Assembly: GCF_008801915.1 (NCBI RefSeq)
Contig: NZ_VZOV01000005.1
Location: 62,001 to 126,000, forward strand
Direction of reading: 5' to 3'
Origin: Cupriavidus gilardii
Lineage (GTDB): Bacteria; Pseudomonadota; Gammaproteobacteria; Burkholderiales; Burkholderiaceae
Length of the DNA: 64,000 nucleotides
The translations under genes were made by a program, and so were the position numbers. Shown piece after piece: positions 16,984-25,963 of this stretch. Under the pieces are notes generated by a model. The model did not search any database. It was not told the origin of the DNA and saw nothing but the letters and a program-made list of their open reading frames with translations. Numbering within the stretch: the first letter of the stretch is position 1; every line of letters starts with the position of its first letter.

Positions 16984-19209
16984 CTACGACTTCGTCATAT
17001 CGAACACCAGATTCACCGGCGACGGGCCGAACGATCCGTTCGGCACCACGCCCGTCTGGTTGACCCCAGGCTTGGTCCAGTCGCAGACGCCGGTCGGGAA
17101 GATCGCGCGCAGACGGTTCAGCTGGTCGGGCGTGAGCGGCACGCTGTAGTCGGCGGGATTGACGGGCTTCAACGCGCATTTCATCACGTCGGCCGAGACC
17201 GGGCCGCCGGCGGCGATGCGGGGCGCGGTCCACGATGGGAACAGCGAATTGCAGGTCGTGTCCGGCGTGCTGCTCAAGGTCTGCGGCTCGGCGACGAAAT
17301 CGGTCTGGGACCGCCAGCAGCCGTCGACTGCGTTCTGGGGCTTGTGAGCGACCACCCGTTGCTTCTGCGAGGCCGGCGACTTGTCGTCCTTGTAGGCCGC
17401 GACCCAGCGGATGAAGGTGTCCCACGCGTTATCGGCCGGCACCGGGTTGCCGCGCCACATCACGTGGTTGGCGGTATCGCCGTTGGCCTTCAGCATCCGT
17501 TCGCGCTGCGCGAAATGGAACCACTGGTAGTGGTAGGCCGTGTCCTCGTTATAGGTCCCGGTCACGTCGAACACGGGAATCGTGGCCAGGCCGCCGTTGC
17601 CGCCCAGTTGCAGGCCGGATTGCTGTGCGCGCAGGATCGCGCCGAGATCGCCGAGCGAGCGGGCCGGAACGTAGTTCGCATCCTGGTCGTAGCCGCCCAC
17701 CTTCTCGTTCAGGTCGAGGAACTGATCGACGGTGATCGCGCCGCCGTTCAGCGCCGCCAGCCCGTATTGCACGCCGACATTGTCGAACGGACGCAGCGCG
17801 AAGCCGGTGGCCTTGTCGATGCCGTAGATATTCCTGGCGGCGTCGTAGACGGTCGGGCGCGCACCGGTCGGGTTATTGACCGGGTGATAGCGCAGCTCCT
17901 GCGGCACGGCGGGATTGAAGACGCCCGAGTTGTAGCCGGGGAAGTCCTGCCGTGCCGGCACCGGATCGGTACGTCCGGCCTGATTGGCGGCATCCTCGAA
18001 GGCCTTGCGGCTCTTGTAGCCGGTGACCGCGGCGATCTGCGCATCCGTCAGCGCGTTCGGATTGCCCATCAGGTAATGCGTGATCAGGTGACCATCCGAG
18101 CCCGACAGCGCGATCGACAGCGGGTCGGGGAAGGTACAGGCGATCAGCACGCCGTCGAACAGGCCGGGAATGCGGTCGGCGGGCTGCGAGCTGCCGTAGG
18201 ACCCACCCGAGCAGCCGGCGCTGACGGTAAAGACCGGCACGCCGAAGGTCTCGATCACGGCCTCCTTGGACATCATCGCCGCCTCGCTGGCCAGCACCGC
18301 GTTGCAGTTGTTCGACGCGTGCTGCAGCGTATTGGCGAACGTGGCGTAGCCCTCGCCGAGCCGCCTGACATTGAGCAGCGTGAAGTCGAAGCCGGCCACC
18401 GAAATATTGCCCTGCGCCGCGCCCTGGATGTACCAGCCGCCGGGACAGCCGAAGCCCTCGACCGCGATCAGCCGCTTGTTCCACGCCTTCGGCGGTTTCA
18501 GCGGGGTGGGGGCCGGCTCCCTGGTGGGATCGTGCAGCACCGCGTTCTGATAGATGCCGCGATTGACCGTGCCGGTTTCCACGCGTACCACGAACGGCAC
18601 GGTCTGGCCATCCAGCGTGGTCGTGCTGGCGACATCGGCGGGCAGCGACGTCGTGCTCGGCATCGGCACCAGCGCGCCGCCGGTGTTCTTCTGGTAGAGG
18701 TAATGCACGCGCGTGGCCACGCTGCAATTGGCATCGAGCGGCGGACCGAGGCGCGAGCCGTCCGGCAGCACGAAGCTTTCGGTCTGGCAGATAAACGGCG
18801 TTTGCCACGGCCCCGAAATCACCGGCCCGGTGATCGGGTAGTTGGTCATCTTCAGCGTGGCCGTTTCGCGGCCGATCTTGGCCGTCAGCGTATTGTCGCC
18901 ATCGCGCAGACCGGTCACGACGGCCTGCAGGTGGCGAAGGTCGTCCAGCAGCGGACGGAATTCCCGTGTGATGTCGTTGCCGTTGAGCTCGATCCGCAGC
19001 GGGCGGCGGTCCAGCTTGATCTGGCGCGGCACGGTGATATCGATCAACGCGTTGCCGCCGGTCACGTGGTCGGGGGAGGAGGAAAGCAGCTGGATGGTCG
19101 GTGCCGCTTCGGGGCCGTCGTCATCGTCGTGGCCGCCGCCGCATGCCGTCAGGGCCGCAAGCATGGCGCATGCGAGCGCCATCCTGGGCCATCGCCGTAG
19201 GATGTTCAT
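16984..19209 (-). CDS. DUF6351 family lipoprotein, predicted alpha/beta-hydrolase-like
   Basis: Large exported protein of 741 residues. MNILRRWPRMALACAML begins a signal peptide with a clear lipobox (ALTACGGG) and then an acidic His/Asp stretch, so it should be an outer- or inner-membrane lipoprotein. GAGGAG 8 bases before the ATG at 19209 fixes the start; the frame stays open for about 300 bases farther upstream. An Ig-like N-terminal part (about 35-140) precedes a domain with VSAGCSGGSYGSSQ near 325, which resembles a nucleophile elbow, and VFDVTGTYNEDTAYHYQWFH near 540. The family is uncharacterised. Hydrolysis of a polymer or ester outside the cytoplasm is only a guess. It is transcribed alone, divergent from tcuA. 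Confidence 0.75.
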   Translation of the reverse strand: MNILRRWPRMALACAMLAALTACGGGHDDDDGPEAAPTIQLLSSSPDHVTGGNALIDITVPRQIKLDRRPLRIELNGNDITREFRPLLDDLRHLQAVVTGLRDGDNTLTAKIGRETATLKMTNYPITGPVISGPWQTPFICQTESFVLPDGSRLGPPLDANCSVATRVHYLYQKNTGGALVPMPSTTSLPADVASTTTLDGQTVPFVVRVETGTVNRGIYQNAVLHDPTREPAPTPLKPPKAWNKRLIAVEGFGCPGGWYIQGAAQGNISVAGFDFTLLNVRRLGEGYATFANTLQHASNNCNAVLASEAAMMSKEAVIETFGVPVFTVSAGCSGGSYGSSQPADRIPGLFDGVLIACTFPDPLSIALSGSDGHLITHYLMGNPNALTDAQIAAVTGYKSRKAFEDAANQAGRTDPVPARQDFPGYNSGVFNPAVPQELRYHPVNNPTGARPTVYDAARNIYGIDKATGFALRPFDNVGVQYGLAALNGGAITVDQFLDLNEKVGGYDQDANYVPARSLGDLGAILRAQQSGLQLGGNGGLATIPVFDVTGTYNEDTAYHYQWFHFAQRERMLKANGDTANHVMWRGNPVPADNAWDTFIRWVAAYKDDKSPASQKQRVVAHKPQNAVDGCWRSQTDFVAEPQTLSSTPDTTCNSLFPSWTAPRIAAGGPVSADVMKCALKPVNPADYSVPLTPDQLNRLRAIFPTGVCDWTKPGVNQTGVVPNGSFGPSPVNLVFDMTKS

Positions 19210-19553
19210 GTCGTCGACTCCTCTTTCATGGTGAGTCGTGGAGGGTTGCAAGCCGCTCGGGGCTTGCGCCGACATGCATGCGTACGACGAGCTTAGTGTC
19301 CGGTCCCGCCAAATACAATGTCGAGGAAAGCTGACCAACAGCGGATATCCGGGACGGTACATGGCGCTCCCGCACCCCCGAGCCCGGATGCGAGACGGCC
19401 GCCAGTGCCTTCCCGCCGCACCCTTCACGAATCGTGAAGCCCCCATTCCGTCCGGCGCCTTAGCAGGGCCGCAAGGTATCGGTACAGTCGCGTCAAACAT
19501 CGACAAGACCGAACCGTGCCTTTCTTCCCCATGCCCTCGTTCGAGGACGCCGC
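19210..19553. other. Divergent intergenic region between the DUF6351 gene and tcuA
   Basis: This 344-base gap separates two divergent genes and should hold both promoters. I see no convincing small gene. The only strong structure is the palindrome at 19423-19439. A clear -35/-10 pair could not be assigned with confidence on either strand. Confidence 0.5.
19423..19439. promoter_or_regulatory. 17-base palindrome upstream of tcuAB, candidate operator
   Basis: CTTCACGA-A-TCGTGAAG is a perfect 8-1-8 palindrome located 115 bases before the tcuA ATG. Its symmetry suits a dimeric repressor or activator. Salmonella tcu genes are controlled by a LysR protein (TcuR), but no regulator gene is adjacent here. 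Confidence 0.5.
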
Positions 19554-20996
19554 ATGATCGACGTCCTGGTCATTGGCGGCGGCAACGCCGCCCTGTGCGC
19601 CGCGCTGATGGCGCGCGAAGCCGGCGCATCCGTGCTGCTGCTCGAGGCCGCGCCGCGCGAATGGCGTGGCGGCAATTCGCAGCACACGCGCAATCTGCGC
19701 TGCATGCACGACGCACCGCAGGACGTGCTCGTCGACGCCTATCCCGAAGAGGAGTACTGGCAGGACCTGCTGAAGGTGACCGGCGGCATCACCGACGAGC
19801 ACCTGGCCCGCCTGGTGATCCGCGCGTCGTCGAACTGCCGCGACTGGATGCGCCGCCATGGCGTCCGCTTCCAGCCGCCGCTGTCGGGCGCGCTGCATGT
19901 CGCGCGCACCAATGCCTTCTTCATGGGCGGCGGCAAGGCGCTGGTCAATGCCTACTACCGCAGCGCGGAGAGGCTCGGCGTGCAGATCCGCTACGAGGCG
20001 CCGGTCGACGCGATCGAGCTCGACGGCGACCGCTTCGTTGCCGCTCGCATTGGCAGCGAGCGCATCCAGGCGCGCGCCTGCGTGCTCGCGGCCGGCGGCT
20101 TCGAATCGAACCGCGAGTGGCTGCGCGAGGCCTGGGGCCAGAACGAGCGGGGCGAATGGCCCGCCGACAATTTCCTGATCCGCGGCACGCGCTTCAATCA
20201 GGGCGTGCTGCTCAAGTACATGATCGACGCCGGCGCGGACGCCATCGGCGATCCGTCGCAATCGCACTGCGTGGCGATCGACGCGCGGGCGCCGCTGTAC
20301 GACGGCGGCATCTGCACGCGCATCGACTGCGTGTCGCTGGGCGTGGTGCTCAACGCCAACGCCGAGCGCTTCTACGACGAAGGCGAGGACTTCTGGCCCA
20401 AGCGCTATGCGATCTGGGGCCGCCTGGTGGCGCAGCAGCCCGGGCAGATCGGCTACTCGATCATCGATGCGAAGGCGATCGGGCGCTTCATGCCGCCGGT
20501 CTTTCCCGGCGTCACGGCCCGCACGCTGCCGGAGCTGGCGCGCAAGCTCGGGCTCGACGAGGCGACCTTCATGCGCACCGTCGGCGACTACAACGCGGCC
20601 TGCCGCGTCGGCACCTTCGACCATACGGTGCTCGACGACTGCCATACCGAGGGCCTGACGCCAGCGAAAACGCATTGGGCCCGCCCGATCGACACGCCGC
20701 CGTTCTACGGCTATGCGCTGCGGCCGGGCATCACGTTTACCTATCTCGGCCTGAAGGTCGACGACAAGGCCGCGGTGCACTTCGGCGGCAAGCCGAGCCC
20801 CAATCTGTTCGTGGCCGGCGAAATGATGGCCGGCAACGTGCTCGGCAAGGGCTATACCGCCGGCGTCGGCATGTCGATCGGCACCGCGTTCGGCCGCATC
20901 GCCGGCACGCAGGCCGCGCAGGCCGCCGCCGCGCAACGGGGCGCCGCCGCGCCGGTTCGTACCGAATCTCTGGAACAGCAACATGCAACATCTTGA
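19554..20996 (+). CDS. tcuA: FAD-dependent tricarballylate dehydrogenase
   Basis: Flavoprotein of 480 residues in the fumarate reductase/succinate dehydrogenase flavoprotein group. In Salmonella, TcuA oxidises tricarballylate to cis-aconitate. The N-terminal dinucleotide-binding motif is [19 protein letters not shown]. The active-site regions are [13 protein letters not shown] near 41, [20 protein letters not shown] near 122, and the C-terminal FAD contact [20 protein letters not shown] near 422. The gene overlaps tcuB by 14 bases. Because several other catabolic enzymes share the strand, the substrate may be another tri- or dicarboxylate rather than tricarballylate itself. Confidence 0.9.
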   Translation: MIDVLVIGGGNAALCAALMAREAGASVLLLEAAPREWRGGNSQHTRNLRCMHDAPQDVLVDAYPEEEYWQDLLKVTGGITDEHLARLVIRASSNCRDWMRRHGVRFQPPLSGALHVARTNAFFMGGGKALVNAYYRSAERLGVQIRYEAPVDAIELDGDRFVAARIGSERIQARACVLAAGGFESNREWLREAWGQNERGEWPADNFLIRGTRFNQGVLLKYMIDAGADAIGDPSQSHCVAIDARAPLYDGGICTRIDCVSLGVVLNANAERFYDEGEDFWPKRYAIWGRLVAQQPGQIGYSIIDAKAIGRFMPPVFPGVTARTLPELARKLGLDEATFMRTVGDYNAACRVGTFDHTVLDDCHTEGLTPAKTHWARPIDTPPFYGYALRPGITFTYLGLKVDDKAAVHFGGKPSPNLFVAGEMMAGNVLGKGYTAGVGMSIGTAFGRIAGTQAAQAAAAQRGAAAPVRTESLEQQHATS

Positions 20997-22155
20997 AGCG
21001 CTGACGCGCGAGGCGGCGGCGTTGGCGCAGGCCGCGCTGCCGCTGACCGCCGACGAACACGAAGTCGCGCGAACGCTGCAGATCTGCAATGCCTGCCGCT
21101 ATTGCGAGGGCTTCTGCGCGGTGTTCCCGGCGATGACCCGCCGGCTGGAATTCGGCAAGGCCGACATCCACTATCTGTCGAACCTGTGCCACAACTGCGG
21201 CGCCTGCTTCCATGCGTGCCAGTACGCGCCGCCGCACGAGTTCGCGGTCAATATTCCGCAGGCGATGGCCAAGGTCCGTGTGCAGACCTATGGCGACTAC
21301 GCGTTTCCGGCCGCGCTGGGCGGCTTGTATCGCCGCGCCGGGCTGGCCACGTCATTGGCGCTGGCCGCGGGCCTCGCGCTGTTCCTGCTGATGGCGGTGG
21401 CGATGGGCGGCGGCCTGTGGCACGCGCCGATGGCCGGCAATTTCTACGCGATCTTTCCGCACAACCTGCTCGCGGCGATGTTCGGCCTCGTCTTCCTGTT
21501 CGCAATCCTCGCGCTCGGCGTGGGCGTGACGCGGTTCTGGCGGCAGGTCTCACCGGGCACGCGGCCGGGAGAATCACGCGCGGCGGCTGCCACCGGCGCC
21601 GCCGGCGACGCGCTGCGCCTGCGCTATCTCGACGGCGGCCATGGCGAGGGCTGCAACAACGAGGACGACGCCTTCACGCTGGCGCGCCGGCGCTTCCACC
21701 ATTTCACCTTCTACGGCTTCATGCTGTGCTTTGCGGCGACGACGGTGGCGACCTTCTACCACTATGCGCTGGGCCTGCATGCGCCGTATGCGTATACCAG
21801 CCTGCCGGTGGTGCTCGGCACGCTGGGCGGCATCGGCCTGCTGATCGGCCCGGCCGGACTGCTGTGGTTGAATCTGCGCCGCGATCCGCGCACTGGCGAT
21901 CCGGACCAGCGTCCGATGGACCGCGGCTTCATCGCGCTGCTGTTCCTGACCAGCGCAAGCGGCCTGGCGTTGCTGGCCTGGCGCGATACCGGCGCGATGG
22001 CGGCGCTGCTGGCGGTCCATCTGGGCATCGTGATGGCGCTGTTCCTGACGCTGCCGTATGGCAAGTTCGCGCACGGCATCTATCGCAGCGCCGCGCTGCT
22101 GAAATGGCATATCGAAAAACGCCGGCCCAGCGATCTGGCCCTGGGGTCGGACTGA
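20983..22155 (+). CDS. tcuB: Tricarballylate utilisation Fe-S membrane protein
   Basis: Membrane electron carrier of 390 residues that reoxidises TcuA flavin and passes electrons to the quinone pool in Salmonella. Two 4Fe-4S-type clusters are visible: [15 protein letters not shown] near residue 32 and [19 protein letters not shown] near 67. About six membrane helices follow from residue 110, with His residues near [12 protein letters not shown] and FYHYALGLH that could ligate haem. It starts inside the end of tcuA, so the two are translationally linked. The gene continues with 32 bases to the class II aldolase gene. Confidence 0.92.
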   Translation: MQHLEALTREAAALAQAALPLTADEHEVARTLQICNACRYCEGFCAVFPAMTRRLEFGKADIHYLSNLCHNCGACFHACQYAPPHEFAVNIPQAMAKVRVQTYGDYAFPAALGGLYRRAGLATSLALAAGLALFLLMAVAMGGGLWHAPMAGNFYAIFPHNLLAAMFGLVFLFAILALGVGVTRFWRQVSPGTRPGESRAAAATGAAGDALRLRYLDGGHGEGCNNEDDAFTLARRRFHHFTFYGFMLCFAATTVATFYHYALGLHAPYAYTSLPVVLGTLGGIGLLIGPAGLLWLNLRRDPRTGDPDQRPMDRGFIALLFLTSASGLALLAWRDTGAMAALLAVHLGIVMALFLTLPYGKFAHGIYRSAALLKWHIEKRRPSDLALGSD

Positions 22156-22187
22156 TTCCGGCGAACGAACACAAGGAGAGAGAGACC

Positions 22188-22976
22188 ATGACCAAACCTG
22201 GCGTGTTGAACATCCCGTCGATGCGCGACCGTTGCAGCGAAGCCGAATGGCAGGCCCGCGTCGATCTGGCGGCCTGCTACCGGCTGGTGGAGCTCTACGG
22301 CATGGCCGACATGATGGCCAACCATATCTCGGTGCGCGTGCCCGACGAGGAGAACGCCTTCCTGATCAACGCCTACGGCATGATGTACGAGGAGATCACG
22401 GCATCGAGCCTGATCAAGGTCGATCACGACGGCAACATCCTGTCCAGGCCCGATTTCGGCGCGTTGAACTACGGCATCAACAAAGCAGGGTATGTGATTC
22501 ACAGCGCCGTGCACGAGGCGCGTCCCGAAGTCGCCTGCGTGATCCACACCCACAGCTGGGCGTCGATGGCGGTATCGGCGCTGGAATGCGGGCTGCTGCC
22601 GATCACGCAGACCGCGATGCGCTTCCTGAAGATCGGCTACCACGACTACCAGGGCGTGGTGCTCGATACCGCCGAGCAGGCCTCGCTGATCGAGGACCTG
22701 GGCAACAGCGAGGCGCTGATCCTGCGCAATCACGGCGCGCTGACCGTCGGCAATACCGTCGGCGAGGCCTTCAACTGGATGCACCGGCTCGAACTGGCCT
22801 GCCGCGCGCAGATCGGTGCGATGTCGTGCAACACGCCGCTGCGGCAAGTCGGTCAGGACGTGCTCGAGGCCACCTGGAACAACTATCAACCCGGCACGCG
22901 GCGCCCCTATGGCGTGATGGAGTGGCCGGCGCTGCTGCGCAAGCTCGACCGGATCGATCCGAGCTACCGCGACTGA
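22188..22976 (+). CDS. Class II aldolase/adducin domain protein
   Basis: Cytosolic zinc-dependent protein of 262 residues, similar to fuculose-phosphate aldolase and to decarboxylases of that fold. Expected zinc ligands are in VIHTHSWASMAVSA (HxH near residue 117) and ILRNHGALTVG (His near 180). NHISVRVPDEENAFLIN near 46 forms the N-terminal half of the site. AAGGAG lies 11 bases before the ATG. It is the third gene after tcuA and tcuB and precedes a Bug receptor, so it may cleave or decarboxylate an intermediate of the same pathway. The substrate is unknown. Confidence 0.87.
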   Translation: MTKPGVLNIPSMRDRCSEAEWQARVDLAACYRLVELYGMADMMANHISVRVPDEENAFLINAYGMMYEEITASSLIKVDHDGNILSRPDFGALNYGINKAGYVIHSAVHEARPEVACVIHTHSWASMAVSALECGLLPITQTAMRFLKIGYHDYQGVVLDTAEQASLIEDLGNSEALILRNHGALTVGNTVGEAFNWMHRLELACRAQIGAMSCNTPLRQVGQDVLEATWNNYQPGTRRPYGVMEWPALLRKLDRIDPSYRD

Positions 22977-23021
22977 GCGCGGCGCACCCCACAAGAACAA
23001 CTTCGCAGGATGGAGACCACG

Positions 23022-23999
23022 ATGAACCGCAGACGCCTGCTGGCGCAGATGCTGGCGCTTGGCGCCGCCCCGATGGTGATGCGCGCCGCGCGTGCGCAGT
23101 CGCTGCCCAACAAGCCGGTGACCCTGGTCGTGCCGTTTGCGCCCGGCGGCAATCTGGACGTCGTCGCGCGCGCGATCGCGCCGGCGCTGGAGCAGGGCCT
23201 GGGCCGCAACGTGATCGTCGACAACCGGCCCGGCGCCGGCGGCGTGATCGGCGCCACGCTGGTGTCGCGGGCCGAGCCCGACGGCAGCACGCTGCTGGTC
23301 ACCACGCCCAACGCGATCGTGGTGCTGCCGCGGATGACGAAAACCAGCTTCAAGCTGGCCAGCTTCCATCCGGTCGGCCTGGTGTCGACCACCGCGCTGG
23401 TGGTGGTGGTCAAGGGCGACGACAAGCGCTTCCGCGATATCCAGTCGCTGCTGGCGTACGCGAAGAGCAATGCGGGCAAGCTTGCCGCCGGCCATGCCGG
23501 TCCGGGCACGACCAACCATATGGCGATGCTGCAACTGGAAGACGCGGCCGGCATCCGCCTCAATCAGGTGCCGTACAAGGGATCGGCGCCGGCGCTGGTC
23601 GACCTGATGGGCGGGCAGATCGACATGGTGGTGGACCAGCTGACCAGCTCGGCCCCGCATATCCAGTCCGGTGCGCTGCGCGCGCTGGCCGTGATGTCGC
23701 GCGAGCGCGATGGGGCCTTGCCCAAGGTGCCGACGCTGCGCGAGGCGGGCCTGGCCAACTTCGAAGCGACCACCGCGACCGGACTGCTGGCGCCGGCGGG
23801 CACGCCGGCCGGGGTGGTCGACGCCATCAACGCTGCGCTGCGCAAGGCGCTGGCCGAAGGGGCGGTGAAGAGCCGGCTGCTGACGGTCGGAAGCGTGGCC
23901 CATCCATCGTCGCCGCAGGAACTGTCGACGTTGCTGCAGCGGGAGGACGTGCGTGCCCAGACGCTGGCGTCCGCCGGCCGGCTGAAGGCTGCCGAATGA
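23022..23999 (+). CDS. Bug family tripartite tricarboxylate transporter receptor
   Basis: Periplasmic receptor of 325 residues. The signal MNRRRLLAQMLALGAAPMV has an RRR-L-L pattern suggestive of Tat export, with likely cleavage at ARAQ-SLPNKP. VVPFAPGGNLDVVARAIAP, DNRPGAGGVIGATL and VPYKGSAPALVDLMGGQIDM are Bug signatures. The start at 23022 has GGAG 6 bases upstream; an ATG at 23010 is less well placed. It lies 45 bases after the aldolase and 34 before the amidohydrolase, within one co-directional run. The ligand is probably the acid processed by this cluster. Confidence 0.9.
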   Translation: MNRRRLLAQMLALGAAPMVMRAARAQSLPNKPVTLVVPFAPGGNLDVVARAIAPALEQGLGRNVIVDNRPGAGGVIGATLVSRAEPDGSTLLVTTPNAIVVLPRMTKTSFKLASFHPVGLVSTTALVVVVKGDDKRFRDIQSLLAYAKSNAGKLAAGHAGPGTTNHMAMLQLEDAAGIRLNQVPYKGSAPALVDLMGGQIDMVVDQLTSSAPHIQSGALRALAVMSRERDGALPKVPTLREAGLANFEATTATGLLAPAGTPAGVVDAINAALRKALAEGAVKSRLLTVGSVAHPSSPQELSTLLQREDVRAQTLASAGRLKAAE

Positions 24000-24033
24000 G
24001 CGCCCGCATCCATCCGTATTCAGAGCTGCTGTC

Positions 24034-24927
24034 ATGACACGCCCCTGCCTTCCTGCCCTTGAACGCATCACGCCGCCGGTCTTCCGGGCGCCGCCCGGCG
24101 CCTGTGACAGCCACGCCCATGTCTTCGGCCCGTTCGAGCGCTTTCCCCTGGCTGACGATCGCAGCTATACGCCGGCGGCCTGTCCGGCCGAGGCGTTCAT
24201 CGCGCATCTCGATGCGCTGGGCCTGACGCGGGGCGTGCTGGTGACCGCCAGCGCCAGCGGCACCGGTCCCGGCAACGCCGTGGTCCTCGACGCGCTGCGG
24301 CGCTATCCGGCGCGGCTGCGCGGCATCGCCGTGCCGGCCGCCGATACCACCGAAGAGGAGCTCGACACCTGGCACGAAGCCGGCGTACGGGGCGTGCGGA
24401 TCAATCTGTATCGGGTCGATGGCCATGCGGTGTACCGCAACGGCGTCGGCATCGACGTGCTCGAGGCGATGGCGCCGCGCCTGCGCGAACGCGGCTGGCA
24501 CGCGCAGATCTGGATTCACGCGCCGGACCTGGTCGAACTCGGCCCGCGGCTGAAGGCGCTTCGCCTGCCGCTGGTGGTCGACCACATGGGCCGCATGTCG
24601 ACCGCGCGCGGGGTCGGCGATCCCGGCTTCCAGACCCTGTGCGCGATGCTCGCCGACGGCGTGGCGTGGACCAAGATCTCCGGCGCCGATCGGCTCAATC
24701 CCGGCGGTGCGCCTTACCGCGAGGTCGACCCGTTCGCCACGGCGTTGCTGAAGGCCAATCCCGACCAGGTGGTCTGGGGCTCCGACTGGCCGCACATCAA
24801 TTACTTCGAACCGCACCTGATGCCTGACGACGGCGTGCTGTTCAACCTGCTGGCGCGCTGGCTGCCCGACGCCGCGGCGCGCGAACGCGTGCTGGTCGCC
24901 AATCCGGCGCGGCTTTACGGCTTCTAG
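24034..24927 (+). CDS. Amidohydrolase family protein, LigI (2-pyrone-4,6-dicarboxylate hydrolase)-like
   Basis: TIM-barrel hydrolase of 297 residues in the amidohydrolase 2 group. The N-terminal metal motif CDSHAHVFGP (residues 27-36), VRINLYRVDG near 126, IWIHAPD near 160, LVVDHMGRM near 181 and the C-terminal VWGSDWPHINYF near 248 match LigI-type lactonases. These hydrolyse 2-pyrone-4,6-dicarboxylate to 4-oxalomesaconate. It sits between two Bug receptors and after a class II aldolase, an arrangement that would suit lactone opening followed by aldol cleavage. True LigI activity is not shown by context because no pyrone-forming genes are near. Confidence 0.87.
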   Translation: MTRPCLPALERITPPVFRAPPGACDSHAHVFGPFERFPLADDRSYTPAACPAEAFIAHLDALGLTRGVLVTASASGTGPGNAVVLDALRRYPARLRGIAVPAADTTEEELDTWHEAGVRGVRINLYRVDGHAVYRNGVGIDVLEAMAPRLRERGWHAQIWIHAPDLVELGPRLKALRLPLVVDHMGRMSTARGVGDPGFQTLCAMLADGVAWTKISGADRLNPGGAPYREVDPFATALLKANPDQVVWGSDWPHINYFEPHLMPDDGVLFNLLARWLPDAAARERVLVANPARLYGF

Positions 24928-24957
24928 GCCCACACAACAAGCAACGAGGAGACAACG

Positions 24958-25938
24958 ATGTTCCGTTTCACCAAACCGATGGTCCGCGCCGTCGTGCCAG
25001 CGATGATCGCCGCCACCGCGGTCCTGGCCCCGCAGGTCCATGCGGCCGGCTATCCCGCCAAGCCGGTGCGCGTGGTGGTGGCCTTCACCCCGGGCGGCAC
25101 CACCGACATCCTGGCGCGCAATGTCAGCCAGCAGCTGGCGCAGCGTTTCAAGCAGTCGTTCGTCGTCGACAACCGTCCCGGCGCCGGCGGCAATATCGGC
25201 ACGGAATTCGTCGTCCGCGCGCCGGCGGACGGCTATACGCTGCTGGTGAATTCGGTCGGGCCGATCTCGATCAACCAGACGTTGTACAAGCGGCTGAGCT
25301 ATGACCCGCTGACCGATCTGGTGCCGGTCGTGCAGATCGCCGATGTGCCGAACGTGCTGGTGGTCCATCCCTCGTTGCCGGTCAAGAACCTGGAAGAGTT
25401 CGTCGCCTACCTGAAGGCCAATCCCGGCAAGCTCAACTACAGCTCGACCGGCGTCGGCACGTCGTCGCATCTGTCGGGCTTCATGCTGACCGAGCGGGTC
25501 GGCGCGCCGGCCACGCATATTCCCTACAAGGGCGCCGATGCGCTGAACGACCTGCTGTCCGCCCGCGTGCAGTTCATGTTCGCGACCATCCCGTCCGTGA
25601 TCTCGCATATCCAGAGCGGCAAGCTGCGGGCGCTCGCGGTGACCAGCGCCAGGCGTTCGCGCTCGCTGCCCGACCTGCCGACGGTCGCGGAGAAGGGCTT
25701 CCCCGGCTTCGAGGCCGGCTCGTGGTTCGGCTTCTTTGCGCCCAAGGGCACGCCGCAGGACGTCGTGATGAAGATCAACCAGGCGGTCAACGAGGTGCTG
25801 CCGTCGCTTCAGGCACAGATGATCCGTGAGGGCGCCGATCCGGTCGGCGGCTCGCCGCAGCAGTTCGGCAAGTTCACGCGCGCCGAATACGAGAAGTGGA
25901 AGGCCGTCGTGCGCGCCTCGGGCGCTTCGGTAGACTGA
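24958..25938 (+). CDS. Bug family tripartite tricarboxylate transporter receptor
   Basis: Second Bug receptor of this cluster, 326 residues. A Sec signal peptide ends VHA-AGYPAKPVR. VVVAFTPGGTTDILARNVSQ, DNRPGAGGNIGTEFVV near 75, HIPYKGADALNDLLSARVQF near 182 and the EAGSWFGFFAPKGTPQDVV block follow. It starts 30 bases after the amidohydrolase gene and is followed after 25 bases by the dehydrogenase gene. Two receptors in one run suggest two ligands or a duplicated uptake function. They differ clearly from each other and are not a recent duplication. Confidence 0.9.
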   Translation: MFRFTKPMVRAVVPAMIAATAVLAPQVHAAGYPAKPVRVVVAFTPGGTTDILARNVSQQLAQRFKQSFVVDNRPGAGGNIGTEFVVRAPADGYTLLVNSVGPISINQTLYKRLSYDPLTDLVPVVQIADVPNVLVVHPSLPVKNLEEFVAYLKANPGKLNYSSTGVGTSSHLSGFMLTERVGAPATHIPYKGADALNDLLSARVQFMFATIPSVISHIQSGKLRALAVTSARRSRSLPDLPTVAEKGFPGFEAGSWFGFFAPKGTPQDVVMKINQAVNEVLPSLQAQMIREGADPVGGSPQQFGKFTRAEYEKWKAVVRASGASVD

Positions 25939-25963
25939 CGCCCTGGCTGGATATCTCGACACC

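Noticed and set aside
16855-19200. Long plus-strand open frame opposite the DUF6351 gene
   Set aside because: It lacks a ribosome site and recognisable domain, and the minus-strand frame has a lipoprotein signal and family motifs.
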